Shown: one piece after another, positions 23,641-36,625 of the stretch
How the letters are laid out: each line of letters opens with the position of its first letter
How positions within the stretch are numbered: the stretch's first letter is position 1
Source: Berberis thunbergii
Taxonomy: Eukaryota > Streptophyta > Magnoliopsida > Ranunculales > Berberidaceae
DNA length: 64,000 nt
Assembly: GCA_003290165.1 (NCBI GenBank)
Contig: QNQO01000597.1
Span: forward strand, 496,001-560,000
Direction of reading: 5' to 3'
Notes under the pieces: model-generated
The model's database searches: none
Told to the model about the DNA's origin: nothing
Seen by the model: the letters and a program-made list of their open reading frames with translations, nothing else
Program-made: the position numbers and the translations under genes

Positions 23641-24020
23641 AATTCCACAACTTTCAAATAAAATAACGTGTTGCCCCCGCGTTTGCCTATCAAATAAAGT
23701 AATGGGAAAACCTCGATAGAGTGATCCTCATAATTCATCAATCGAACACAAACCCACATAGATAGCCCTAGGCGTTAGGGGGATGGCTCTCTAGAATTTT
23801 TGCATTGGAAATATGCAGTCACCCGCAAGATTGAAAGATGAGTAAGTCTAGTCATCTAGGTTTGCTTGCCATTTTTTGGTGATTTTTTTACACTTTTTAC
23901 CACATCTATAAGTGGTGTTTGTACATGTGTTTTAAAAAGAAAAAGGCGTAAAAAACAATTGAAATTTGACCAAAAAATAGCTAGTAAGCCTGAGTAACTG
24001 AAATTGTTGTTAAAAGAGTG
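23641..24020. other. Spacer, no gene seen
   Basis: Probable promoter region of the metacaspase gene on the minus strand. No other feature could be supported. Confidence 0.4.
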
Positions 24021-24030
24021 ATGGTAATCT

Positions 24031-24207
24031 AAACTTTTTTTTTTTGGAAAGCGAACTGGGTTTTTATAGGATTCCATAACTTATCAACAAAGTGCGACCT
24101 ACAAGTCAACACCATAAGAAAGTAACCATGTCACCGACAGATCTCGAACCTAGGACATGGCAGATAAACCCACACAACCCTAACCACTCAACCATAACAC
24201 CATTGGC
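24031..24207 (-). mobile_element. tRNA-derived SINE with target duplication
   Basis: On the minus strand it starts CCAATGG, has an A-box-like TGGTTGAGTGGTTAG and a B box GGTTCGAGATC, and ends in TGGAATCCTATAAAAAC followed by a short spacer and an A run (24035-24045). The target duplication atggtaatct is perfect at 24021-24030 and 24208-24217, and continues for four more bases with one mismatch. It shares head and tail with the SINE at 45079-45220. Confidence 0.85.
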
Positions 24208-24354
24208 ATGGTAATCTTAACTTACATAGCAAGACTTGCAAATTTATCAATTGTTTGTGAAATTTAACGATGTTAACCTCAAATAACTCAAAATTTAACT
24301 TTCTTGACAATTTTATAAACCCATGATGACTCATATGTTGCTAAATTCAATTTC

Positions 24355-24642
24355 GAACGATTCTAGCTGGCCTGGGTGGCTGCCTGGACGCTCCTTGACA
24401 CGTGCCAAGGAGGGTGTCTCGCACGTACCCGACCGAAGTTTCAAAAAAAAAAAACGAGAAAACTAAACTTTCGAAACTTAAAAAGGAGATAGCAGTTCAT
24501 TCTCTTTCTTCCCAAAACCTCACTTAAATCACCTTCATTTTCAACCATCTATCTCCGCCGATCTCTCTGTTCTGTGAAAAGGAGATAGCAGTTCCTTCAT
24601 ACTTTGCCTTGCTTTGCTTGGTTGAAAGTGATATGTTCATCA
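24355..24642 (+). repeat. Pack-MULE left terminal inverted repeat
   Basis: Matches the reverse complement of 27104-27417 along its length, with small gaps. It includes a GGAGGGTGTCTCGCACGT block, an A run, and the word aaggagatagcagtt, which occurs twice in each arm. Confidence 0.92.
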
Positions 24643-25565
24643 CCTGTAAATAATTTTGAAGTTGTTTCGAAGAACAATGAGATTGTTCCATTTGATCAAG
24701 ATGGGAGAAAGCTTAACAGGGATGATTGTCCTGACCATGAGTCACAAGGTTGGGTTCCTAACAAGACGCCTAAGTTGAATGGGCCTTCGAAGAATGTTGA
24801 ACCCTTTACAGAAGCTACTATTAGGAAGGCTAGAGTCTCGGTTTGAGCTCGGTGTGAAGCACCTATATTATGTTGTTTAATTCCTTAATGTAATGAGAAG
24901 CATTTGATGCAAAGTGGAATGTATTATTATACTTGGATTGGAACTAATGTGGTATTGTGGTTTGTTTCAGATTACTGATGGATGCCAATGGCACAAATTC
25001 GGGCAGAAGATGGCTAAAGGGAACCCTTGTCCTCGAGCTTATTATCAGTGCACCATGGAAGCCGGATGTCCTGTTAGGAAACAAGTAGGTCCCCTGCCTC
25101 CCCCAGCTCTGCCTCCTTGTAACCAAACTTGTTTCAATTTGTTTGATGAAATTTTAGCAGTTCAAAACTAATGTGTATTTTGTTGTTTTAGGTTCAAAGG
25201 TGTGCTGACGATAGAACGATATTGATGACAACCTACGAAGGGAACCACAACCTTCCCCTCCCTCCTGCGGTCATGGCAATGGCAAACACAACATCCGCGG
25301 CGGCAAGTGTACTTCTCTCAGGATCAATGTCAAGTGCTGATGGAATAATGAACTCAAACTAATTAACTAGAACAATGTTGCCTTGCTCGTTGAGCATGGC
25401 AATAATTTCAACTTCAGCACCATACCCAAGCAGCGCAGTTCGGGAACCAAGCACCACCTCAACAAGGCCAACAACCACAGCCTACCTTGGCTGATACAGT
25501 GAGCGCAGCGACCGCAGCGATCACAGCTGATCCAAACTTCAACGCAGCTCTAGCTGCTGTAACTC
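24643..25565 (+). pseudogene. Captured WRKY group IIb transcription factor fragment
   Basis: Three exon-like blocks are homologous to group IIb WRKY genes (WRKY6/31/42 type). Block 1 (about 24654-24872) holds the segment before the DNA-binding domain, with TEATIRKARVSV, then TGA where the family has Arg, then a readable continuation ARCEAP. Block 2 (24971-25084) begins the WRKY domain. Block 3 (25192-25565) holds the zinc-finger end and tail. The intron after VRKQ is at the conserved place and still GT-AG. The DNA-binding heptapeptide is WHKFGQK instead of WRKYGQK, and the last zinc ligand is changed (HNL for HNH). A second stop (25360-25362) precedes the readable tail AATAAITADPNFNAALAA. It cannot encode a normal WRKY factor, but a spliced transcript is possible. 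Confidence 0.9.
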
Positions 25566-26257
25566 CATTTTTTGTTTATCAATGTTAATTAGTTTTTTTC
25601 TCAATTATATGTTGTTGAAATGAGATTTTCATGTTTTCATCATTATATGTTGTATTCACAAACACAGTAGGTATTGAACATGGAGGTATTTTATGCCCAA
25701 GCTAATCAAACAAGGAACTATTTTTGCCTCCGCCGAAATTTGGCCTGAAAGTTGTAGTATTAGTATTGGTAAAATGAGTCAAGTATTCATCCTTTAATCA
25801 TGTACATGTTAACTCAAAACCAAGAGGTCCGCAGACCTGAAGTGATATATATTTCATACTTGCATGTTTCCTTAATTTGTTGTTTGTACCACTAAACAAA
25901 ATAGTTTACAATCACAACCCCTTGTGCTTATTATACTGGTTGGTATCTGCGATTCGTATAAGGTTTTTTTTTTTATTGTTTTTTAATCTTTATCCTATTT
26001 ACTCTCTTTTACAATGGTGACCTTTTCATATGGTATGACATTGCTATGTCGATTCAAGATTGACCTAGTCAAGTATGCTAAATCCTACTGTAGAACAAAA
26101 TAGGTGCCAAACTTCAATTGAAATCCATATTATTTGCCTAATTGCTTAGTTTATTACAGTGTTCTTGAAAGTTGGAACACTTGGACCAGAATGGAGACTA
26201 ATGTCAAAAGGAGGAATTTATTCTCTCTTTCATGGGGAGGTGGCTCAGGGCAAAAAG

Positions 26258-26339
26258 TATTTCATCATGTTGAGGAAGACATGAAGAAATGGGCAAAAAA
26301 ATCAGTCTGTTTTATTTCATCATGTTGAGGAAGACATGA
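26258..26339. repeat. 27-bp direct repeat inside the Pack-MULE
   Basis: The segment tttcatcatgttgaggaaga with flanking bases occurs at about 26258-26284 and again at 26313-26339. It sits next to the duplicated coiled-coil fragment and may mark a junction between acquired pieces. Confidence 0.8.
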
Positions 26340-26905
26340 GGAAAACTCTTATTGCTTCTTTCTTGCGGTCACTTTTGGTTTTATATCCCATATCCAGAGG
26401 TGATGCTTGCATTTTCTCCCTCTCCAATCTGTGAATTGGCTTGACTAAGATACTATCAAGACTGCTTTCTGAGTCCCACCCTGCATTGGAAACAGCCATC
26501 TCTGCTTTCTTTCTTTCGTTCACTTTTGGTTTTATATCTCATATCCAGAGGTGATGTTTGCATTTTCTCCCTCTCCAATCTGTGAATTGGCTTGACTAAG
26601 ATACTATCAAGACTGCTTTCTGAGTCCCACCCTGCATTTCCATTCAAAATTACATTTTCTTTATCAACTTGCTCTTCACGTGCAAGGGATGAAGTACCAT
26701 TCTCATCCATGTTTTCAGCATCTTGAAGTGAATCCACAGCATTAGATGCATCCCTACTCTCCATGAGGTCATTTTTTCTTCTGTTCTTAGCTTCCTGGAC
26801 TTCTCTTTCAAGTCTAGACACGTGCTTCACCAAACACTCATCTAGGCTTAGACCTTTTGGAACATCTTTTTGTCTTAGAGAATGCTTTGTGCCTTGTATT
26901 GTCAA
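26340..26905 (-). pseudogene. Captured coiled-coil protein gene fragment with internal duplication
   Basis: On the minus strand a 149-codon frame contains the repeated pattern SLD-x(2)-LVK-x(3)-RLERE, seen as DECLVKHVSRLEREVQ and DSILVKPIHRLEREKMQ. The residues between are charged and helical. I recall similar motifs from plant long coiled-coil proteins but cannot name the gene. The last part is duplicated: 26357-26483 and 26512-26638 are about 95% identical by eye, so the DSILVK unit appears twice, in different frames. It has the opposite orientation to the WRKY fragment and was probably acquired independently. Confidence 0.6.
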
Positions 26906-27103
26906 ATGTGCTTCCTAAGCAAAACCATATGAGAGGACTACTATCCTAAGCAAAACATAAACAAACCACATATGAAAACCATATGAGAGGACTGTATCAG
27001 TGTTCTTGTAATTTGGTTCGTGAGTTCGTGATATGTTGCAACTGGTTCTATATGAAAACCAAGCAAAGCATGAACAAACCACATATGAAAAGCAGAGCAT
27101 AGC

Positions 27104-27417
27104 ATGAACATATCACTTTCAACCAAGCAAAACAAGGCAAAGTATGAAGGAACTGCTATCTCCTTTTCACAGAACAAAGAGATCGGCGGAGAGAGATGGT
27201 TGAAAATGAAGGTGATTTAGTGAGGTTTTGGGAAGAAAGAGAATGAAAAAGTGAGGTTTTGGAAAGAAAGAGAATGAACTGCTATCTCCTTTTTAAGTTT
27301 CGAAAGTTTAGTTTTCCTGCTTTTTTTTTTTTTTTAAACTTCGGTCTGGCACGTGCGAGACACCCTCCTTGGCAGGCAGCCACCCAGGCGCTCGACCCAG
27401 GCCAGCTAGAATCGTTC
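27104..27417 (-). repeat. Pack-MULE right terminal inverted repeat
   Basis: Inverted partner of 24355-24642. It carries a local duplication of the word gtgaggttttgg followed by aaagaaagagaatgaa that the left arm lacks. Confidence 0.92.
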
Positions 27418-27426
27418 TTCAATTTC

Positions 27427-28284
27427 TTTTACCCATGACTATATTGTAAAAAAACGGCCCTTATTATCATTAGGAGTTAGCATTGTCATTGTTTTCAATG
27501 GTCTTAATAGTAAGATAAGGAGTTTTGATCTGAAATGTGATGCTTTTACAAGTTAAACTACCATAGCATCAACCATTATTTTCAGAATAAGCTAGGAAGG
27601 AATTTCTCTTTAGGATGGGGCATTAGCATAAAGTTATTTTTCTATTATTGCAATTGTTCGACAACATGTTTGTTCAATAATGTGATTACTATACTTGGAA
27701 ATTCTCCATAGAAAAAAAAGAAAAGTAATGAGAATCTTTCAAACTCTCCGGCTGAGTCGTCGCACCGATATTGTTGAGAAGGCAGTGATGTTATTCATGA
27801 TGCTTATGATGAGGTAATTTCAAAGGTAACTTTTATATAGATTATGTAATAGATATGCATCACAATGTGTGTGTTTATGTAGGGTGTTTGTTATTCTTGA
27901 TGAGACACTCCCTAATGGTTCCAAGTATGCACCTATGCCTGGATGTTGAAAAAAACTTGTGTCATTGCTTGAACCGCTGCTTCAAACTCTACTCATTTCT
28001 CGCACAAGCAACAAGAGGTGCAGGAGTGAGCTTGCTTCGTTAGGATCGTCTTCACAAGTTTGCAATTTCACCAGCTATCTGCTTGAAATAAGTGTTACAT
28101 TAATGTGCATATCAATTTCCTTTAATTAGTGTCATCAAGAGTATGTTAATGACAATGATAGATACATAAACCATAAATTGTTTCCTTGTCACAATTGATC
28201 ACAACCAACTTTATGAGCCTAGTGAGGTGAACTATGTACACAAAGACACACCAAGATGATTAATTGTATTTTTTGTACAAAAGT
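27427..28284. other. Spacer with possible unidentified gene debris
   Basis: Around 27740-28060 short frames look protein-like (for example LDETLPNGSKYAPMPGC followed by LLEPLLQTLL in another frame), which suggests a decayed gene piece. I cannot assign a family and make no gene call. Confidence 0.3.
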
Positions 28285-30407
28285 TTATAATCCAAAGGAC
28301 AAATTCCTTGATCTGCGTTATTGTCGTCCAAGAAAAAAATCAAACAATTTCCAATTTTTGATTGACAAAGTTAATAACAAATTTTCCAGTTGGAAATTCA
28401 AGGTTTTCTCATAGGCTGGTAGAATAGTTATGGTCAAGGTTGTCTTAAATTCTATCCCTATATACACCATGCAATCATTTCTCCCCTGGTATGTTGTTAC
28501 CAACAAACTTTATCAATTAGCTTGTAGCTTCTGGTGGAATGAGATTGCGGATAGTAAAGTTAAACACGTGTACTTGGAACCGCATCATCTGTCCACGGCA
28601 AGAGGGAGGTCTTAATATTTTCCCTCTTCCAAAACCAAAAATCGTGCCTTAATGACAAAAATTTGTGGCAAACCCTTTGTAATTTTCAGAACCCAATGGT
28701 ACTTCAGCTTGAAGCCAATTACTTTCATAAACCCTCTTTCAATGACCAAAGCCCCTATTGTGGCTTCTTTTGTTTGTGCAGGAACCTCTTTGCCTTTTTT
28801 AAATGAAAAATTGGCTTTATGGCAGACCCCCTTTGAGAATCAAGTTGATATTTGGCATGATTACGGGGTAAAATTAGGTTTTTTCCTATCGGATGCCTTT
28901 CCTTCACCTACTTCTCCGAACTTGCCACAAACAATTCCAGACATTTGACAGTCTTCTGACCTTAAGGAGATTTACTGGAATATGGACCTGATCCAATCTC
29001 TACTCCCAGTTCTGGTGGCCAAGTATATTCTAGACATCCCAATCAAACTCTCCTCCTCCCATGATAGACTTATTTGGAGTTTTGATTAAAAAAAAGTAAT
29101 TTCTCAGTTAAAAGTGTCACTTGTGCTTTTACAACTGAACTTTCTAGGAGCTTCACCTTTCAGCCACTCCCACTTTCCTCTATGGCAAGACAATTAAAAG
29201 AATTATGGAGAATCGAAGCCCCTCCCAAAATCTCTATTCCTTCTTTGGAAATTAGTCAAAACATTATCCCTTATCTTGCCAATTTGGTGAGGCTTTACAC
29301 ACCGATTGAAGATAGTTGTATCTTTTGTCAAAATTACTCAGAGGATACTACTCATCTTTTTTTCCGATGCACAATTATCAACCAATGGTGGCAACTCTCC
29401 TCCGTTCCCATTGATTGACTTAGTAGCTTGTTCCCGACACCCTCGATTACTCTCTTCTTCACGTTTATGTGAGACGTGACCAAAGCCCACTAACCTCTAA
29501 AACGAATTTCTATTCCAAATTCACGATTGTGATACAATCTATTTGGGACATCCGCAATAAATGCATCTTTAACAAGGCATTTTTAACCCACAACTGTTTC
29601 TCAGGACTTTCCATCGTAACTGGAACACGTGGCATAAACAATAATTTTTACCAAAGATCATCCCTTAGAAGCACCCCACCTACCCCCATTTTTGGTCCAT
29701 AACAGTAATACACAAATCACTTCACCAAGTTCTTGAAAAAACTCGGACTAGTTCATTCAGGCTACCCCAATCCACACTTGTTCCCAGTATTAGTTCCTCA
29801 AATCCTTTTTCGGTAAGAAGTGGTGAATAAATTAAAAGTGATCCAATCCCAAATCCAAATTGCTAGAACCTATAGGCTCAACCTTGTTTCTAAGCACCAA
29901 CAATTTGTTCTTCTGTCCTAGACCAAGATGTTGTTTTGGTTATTTATTACGCTAATTTTTATTTAACTCTAAATAGGGAGTTGTGGGAGTTTTTGGGGTG
30001 GACTTGAGAGGAAACATTTTAGCTCAGGTAGCATTTTCAATTGCAGGAAGGTGCTCAATAATACTATGGCATAATATAACGCAGCAGAAGCGACATTGCT
30101 TTTGATCCAAGCTCAACATTGGCGAACAAGCTTAATTCTAGGAGACTTATGCATCTTTCACACCATATTGCATAAAGATCCTTCTGCGACCAATGGAGCT
30201 ATGGAATGGGTGTAGAAACCTCTAGTCGGTAACATTAAGAAACTGTTAGCTATTAACAAAAGTTACAAAATTGGGTTTGTAAGTTTATTTGTAGAAAGCT
30301 CATATTTAAAGCTCATAATCTTGCTTAGCACAACCGGTCAACAATATTGTACAAGTAATTTTTAATAATTTTGCCTATAGGTTAAATAAATAAAAAAAAA
30401 AAAAAAA
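28285..30407 (+). mobile_element. 5'-truncated L1-type LINE
   Basis: Plus-strand fragments follow the 3' half of the same kind of LINE as at 5181-11422. They are a thumb (NSIPIYTMQSFLPW near 28450), a connection segment (28652-28948), zf-RVT (CIFCQNYSEDTTHLFFRC near 29330) and RNase H (GVVGVFGVDLRGNILAQ near 29985). It ends in a run of about 17 A near 30390-30407. Reverse transcriptase and everything upstream are missing, as expected from incomplete reverse transcription. Frames are broken in several places. No clean target duplication was found. Confidence 0.85.
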
Positions 30408-31741
30408 CTAATCACAACTAGTTTACTCGTTGTATTACCAGCCTAGTTGGCAGGTGTCCCTTATCTTCACTAATCAAGAATGGCAGGGGAAATGCACTAT
30501 AATATGATCATAAATAAATCTTCCATTATGAATTAACTAGCGTGTTTGAGTGCTTTTGTACTTTTTTTTTTTTTTTTAATACCCATTCTCTTTAAACACA
30601 ATCATAAACACCATCCATAGAAAGGGTAAAAGTGTCAAAAAATCACAAAGAGGTATAATAATAAAAAATAAAAAGGTAAAACTTAATTGTGCTTTAAAGA
30701 GAATGGGTAAAAGCAAAAAAAATAATCAAAAGAGACCCCAAAGCAAAGCTCCCTAGACTTGCTCAAATCTTAGGAGCTAGAAAAAAATGCACTATACAGA
30801 TATGGCATCTAGTTATACTTTTGAAAAGTAACTTGAAACGAACATCCACAGTGATGAACCATTCAGATCTATAATTCAATATAGCGTATCTTAATAGATG
30901 TTAAATTTTGCTCCAAAATGTCCTTTTTGTAAGTGTAATACCCACAAAGATAAATTGTTCATTATATTCCACGAAATTGTTCAATAACACTTAAAAATCA
31001 AACGGTAGGGGATGGAAAATACTCTTACAAAAAACCCAATTTACGAAGTCACAGTGCTCTCATCCCATAAAAAGGGCAAGAACGGGAAAAATCAACAAAG
31101 TAAAAATTTGATATGAAACTATGGAAGACTGAACCTGCATTACATACCATGGCATAAATTTAATGGAAGCACACCCTTCCATTGTGTGCCACCCTACCAC
31201 GCTGACAGGAAAGGAAAACCCAGTGTTCTTCCACATCTGCTACACAGATAAAATCCACAAGAAGAACGAAAAGGAGCTAAAAAGGTCGATATCAAAATAT
31301 ATTGAATAAGTCAACCAGGGTTTCGGGATCCAACTGCCAAGGCAATGGTAGAAGCATTTGGTTTTTATTGCTCCATCATTGATGTTGAACAAAAAACCTG
31401 AGGGGGATCGGGATTGATTATCCATCTTCTGAACCAGAGTAATGTAATTGAACAGAAAAAACATTCAAATTGGTGAAAAATTCAGAGTTACAAACATCAC
31501 ATTCATAACAATGAGAGCTTCTACCTACTTGAGCTACAAGTTGCTCATAAAACTAAGACATAATCAGAAGGTGACAGATTGTCTTAAACTGATTCCAGAT
31601 AACACATACATCAAACAAGTGCAATTCTAAACTGAAGCAGGTTCTGAATTAACCAAGTTAAACTGTTTTTATAGCATCCACAACTGGAACAAAACTGATA
31701 AAGTCTAATACAAAACATATTTTTGTCATTGGTCGTAAAAC
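30408..31741. other. Spacer and RPL37A 3' UTR
   Basis: Contains the small MITE at 30549-30745. The part next to 31741 should be the 3' UTR of the minus-strand RPL37A gene. No other gene is seen. Confidence 0.45.
30549..30745. mobile_element. Short foldback MITE candidate
   Basis: The arms acccattctctttaaa (about 30581-30596) and tttaaagagaatgggt (about 30693-30708) are inverted, extended outward by T-rich and A-rich runs and by weakly matching ends (tttgagtgcttttg against tttggggtctcttttg). It is about 200 bp. The target duplication is not clear. Confidence 0.5.
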
Positions 31742-34552
<2,811 letters not shown>

Positions 34553-34683
34553 TGTTGTAGGTTTCCTGCTCTGCTCTGCGACTGCGACTGCGACTGCGCC
34601 TCCTCGTCCTCTCCTCTCTTCTCTTCTTCTGCTTCTGCTTCGCGAAGAAAAAAGACTCGTCATTCCATCAACCCATTGAGCTG

Positions 34684-34742
34684 TATTTATACCAAGGAGC
34701 GATACTCACTAGGGCTCAAACTTCGGCCCGCTTCAACCCTAA
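34684..34742 (-). promoter_or_regulatory. RPL37A core promoter: TATA box and telo-box
   Basis: On the minus strand TATAAATA lies at 34691-34684, about 135 bases before the ATG, so transcription probably starts near 34655. Just upstream is the telo-box AACCCTAA as read on the plus strand (34735-34742), next to a GGCCC-containing segment (34725-34729). Telo-boxes with GGCCC-type site II elements are a known signature of plant ribosomal-protein promoters. Confidence 0.7.
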
Positions 34743-34799
34743 CTGGGGCTGTGCTTTTTGGTTTGGGTCCGGTCCAGTGCTATATAGACCTGTACATCA

Positions 34800-35290
34800 A
34801 ATGACCCTTTCTAAATAACACCACAATTGCTGCTGAAGAATACCACTAATCCCTTACTTTCTGAAGGACACCACAATTGTATAGTAATTAAAAATAAATA
34901 AAATTGCACTTCGCGTCAAACTAATGATATGCAACCGCATCAAAACACCTCAACTATTGGGTCAATTTATGTGCTTATGCAATTTATCATAGGCCGTGTG
35001 ACTTATGATAGACCGCACAACTCATTCCCGGAGAAAAGCCTGTGTGAGGCTTGCCCGGAAAGGGACTGCATAGACATGGGTATTGTGAGTGTTTTTGGCC
35101 TGACTGGGGAGAGAGGGGTGCCTAATCCTCAGGACTAGCTATTGTGGATGCTCTAATAATACCACAACTACAGGGAAGATTTTTATTTCCTAATAGTGTC
35201 CCTTCCTAATAATACCACACTATTATGAAAAAAGAAGGAATTGATTTTAATAGTTGGCTTTGAAGCCCCGACTCATCTATCTATTCTCTA
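34800..35290. other. Spacer between RPL37A and the F-box gene
   Basis: A shared upstream region for two divergent genes: RPL37A on the minus strand, the F-box gene on the plus strand. It has repeated words such as aataccacaa and cctaataa. No certain TATA box for the F-box gene was identified. Confidence 0.45.
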
Positions 35291-36625
35291 ATGGAGGCAC
35301 AACCAAACTCAGAGCTTGGTGTTGTGGTTGATAGTAGTGTTGATTGGTCATCTCTTCCCAATGATCTCTTGGATCAGATATACAAATACATAACAGACCC
35401 CAATGATGATCGAAGTTTCAGCACCATATGCAAGAACTGGCGTTCCTTTGTAATATCTTCAATACTGAAACACCAAATTCTTCCACGTTTAATGGTTCCA
35501 TATTACCCTCGTAGTGTTTTCAGTCTTACCACAACACAAGTTCATGCCTTGGAAGATTTACCTGAATTGTCTGGGAAATACTGCTTTGGTTACTCTGAAG
35601 GCTACTTGGTTTTTCTGGAAAATACTTCTCCATCAATATCTCTATTCAATCCCATAACAAAGAATCAAATTCAACTTCCTCCTCTCACTGCATTCCCGGA
35701 CGTGTTGGGGTTCGATATTTCTCACATTGGTGGAGAGTACCACCTTAGTCACAATGGCAATGGTAATGGCAATGACAACAAGTCATCATTCTTTGTAAGT
35801 ACAGACCAGATGCAACAATCTTTCATCTCTAAAGTTTTGTTATCACCAAATCCTAAACCCAACAATTATATTGCAGTCGCAATATTCGGGTTTAGATATC
35901 AGAAATTAGCCTTCTGTAAATTAGGTTACCCCAAGTGGAGTGTGGTAGAAAACAATGATGAAGTAGAGTGGACTCATGCACAGGAGATTGGCTCAGTTGA
36001 CGATTTTATACATTACAAGGGCCAATTCTATGTCTTAACCTTGCATCACATTTTTCGAATTGCTTGCAATTTGGATGATATTTCTCGTACTGTTTTCTTG
36101 ATGGTTACGTTCGTTGTAGAACTTCCTGAATCTATAACATTAGAGATCAATACTGTCCATGCAAATTATTTGGTGGAATTGTCTGGAGAGCTCATTGTTG
36201 TTGTTAGGCACATGAAATTCTCCGGAACCAGAGGCCACAATGCCATTGGATGCTTCACAACCCAGAAATTTGAGGCCCTCAAGTTAGACCAAGATCAAAG
36301 CTGCCAAGAGTGGGTGACAATGCAAAGCATAGGCGACCATGCACTGTTCGTTGGTGTTAATTCTGTGTTGGCTAGTTGTTATCCATTGTGCAGAAAAAAC
36401 TGCATCTATTTCACAACTGAGTTTTGGCATCGGTACAAGAGATACTGCAACTATGGTGACCTGAAGGTCTTATTCAAGGATGTATATGCAAGTCATGATT
36501 TTGGTATTTTTGATATGAGGCGAAGTATCATGGAGCCATTGTTTCCATCTCCTTGTCGAGTGCAATCCTTTTCGTATTTTCAAGTATCCATCTGGGTCAA
36601 ACAATTACTATCTGAACGTTTCTAA
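35291..36625 (+). CDS. F-box protein with DUF295 (KIB/SKIP23-like)
   Basis: A single-exon gene for 444 residues. Residues 18-55 form an F-box (DWSSLPNDLLDQIYKYI, then CKNWRSF), which binds the SKP1 adaptor of SCF ubiquitin ligases. The rest matches the DUF295/KIB layout. It has an FNPITKNQIQLPPL segment early on, then the family's C-terminal signatures NCIYFTTE and DFGIFDMRRSIMEPLFP. Such proteins choose substrates for ubiquitination; the substrate here cannot be told. Asn/Gly repeats near residues 155-163 are low-complexity. The ATG at 35291 is the first in frame and puts the F-box at its usual distance. The frame is uninterrupted, so the gene is probably active. This family is large and fast-turning in plants, so orthology is uncertain. 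Confidence 0.93.
   Translation: MEAQPNSELGVVVDSSVDWSSLPNDLLDQIYKYITDPNDDRSFSTICKNWRSFVISSILKHQILPRLMVPYYPRSVFSLTTTQVHALEDLPELSGKYCFGYSEGYLVFLENTSPSISLFNPITKNQIQLPPLTAFPDVLGFDISHIGGEYHLSHNGNGNGNDNKSSFFVSTDQMQQSFISKVLLSPNPKPNNYIAVAIFGFRYQKLAFCKLGYPKWSVVENNDEVEWTHAQEIGSVDDFIHYKGQFYVLTLHHIFRIACNLDDISRTVFLMVTFVVELPESITLEINTVHANYLVELSGELIVVVRHMKFSGTRGHNAIGCFTTQKFEALKLDQDQSCQEWVTMQSIGDHALFVGVNSVLASCYPLCRKNCIYFTTEFWHRYKRYCNYGDLKVLFKDVYASHDFGIFDMRRSIMEPLFPSPCRVQSFSYFQVSIWVKQLLSERF

Larger units (their letters stand above)
24355..27417. mobile_element. Pack-MULE: Mutator-like element carrying captured gene fragments
   Basis: TIRs of roughly 290 bp (24355-24642) and 314 bp (27104-27417) begin GAACGATTCTAGCTGGCC on each strand. 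The 9-bp direct repeat ttcaatttc is perfect at 24346-24354 and 27418-27426, the duplication length of Mutator elements. Between the TIRs are a plus-strand WRKY gene fragment (24643-25565) and a minus-strand coiled-coil gene fragment (26340-26905). No MURA-type transposase is present, so it moves only with help. The TIRs differ by small indels, an extra copy of a short segment in the right arm (about 27210-27275), and different A/T run lengths. The WRKY fragment starts directly at the inner edge of the left TIR. Confidence 0.93.

Noticed and set aside
27740..28060. Possible gene fragment before the truncated LINE
   Set aside because: Short protein-like runs in different frames; no family could be named from them.
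28192..30425. Target duplication of the truncated LINE (atcacaac words)
   Set aside because: The partial match of about 8 bases is not adjacent to the 5' break, so I do not claim it.
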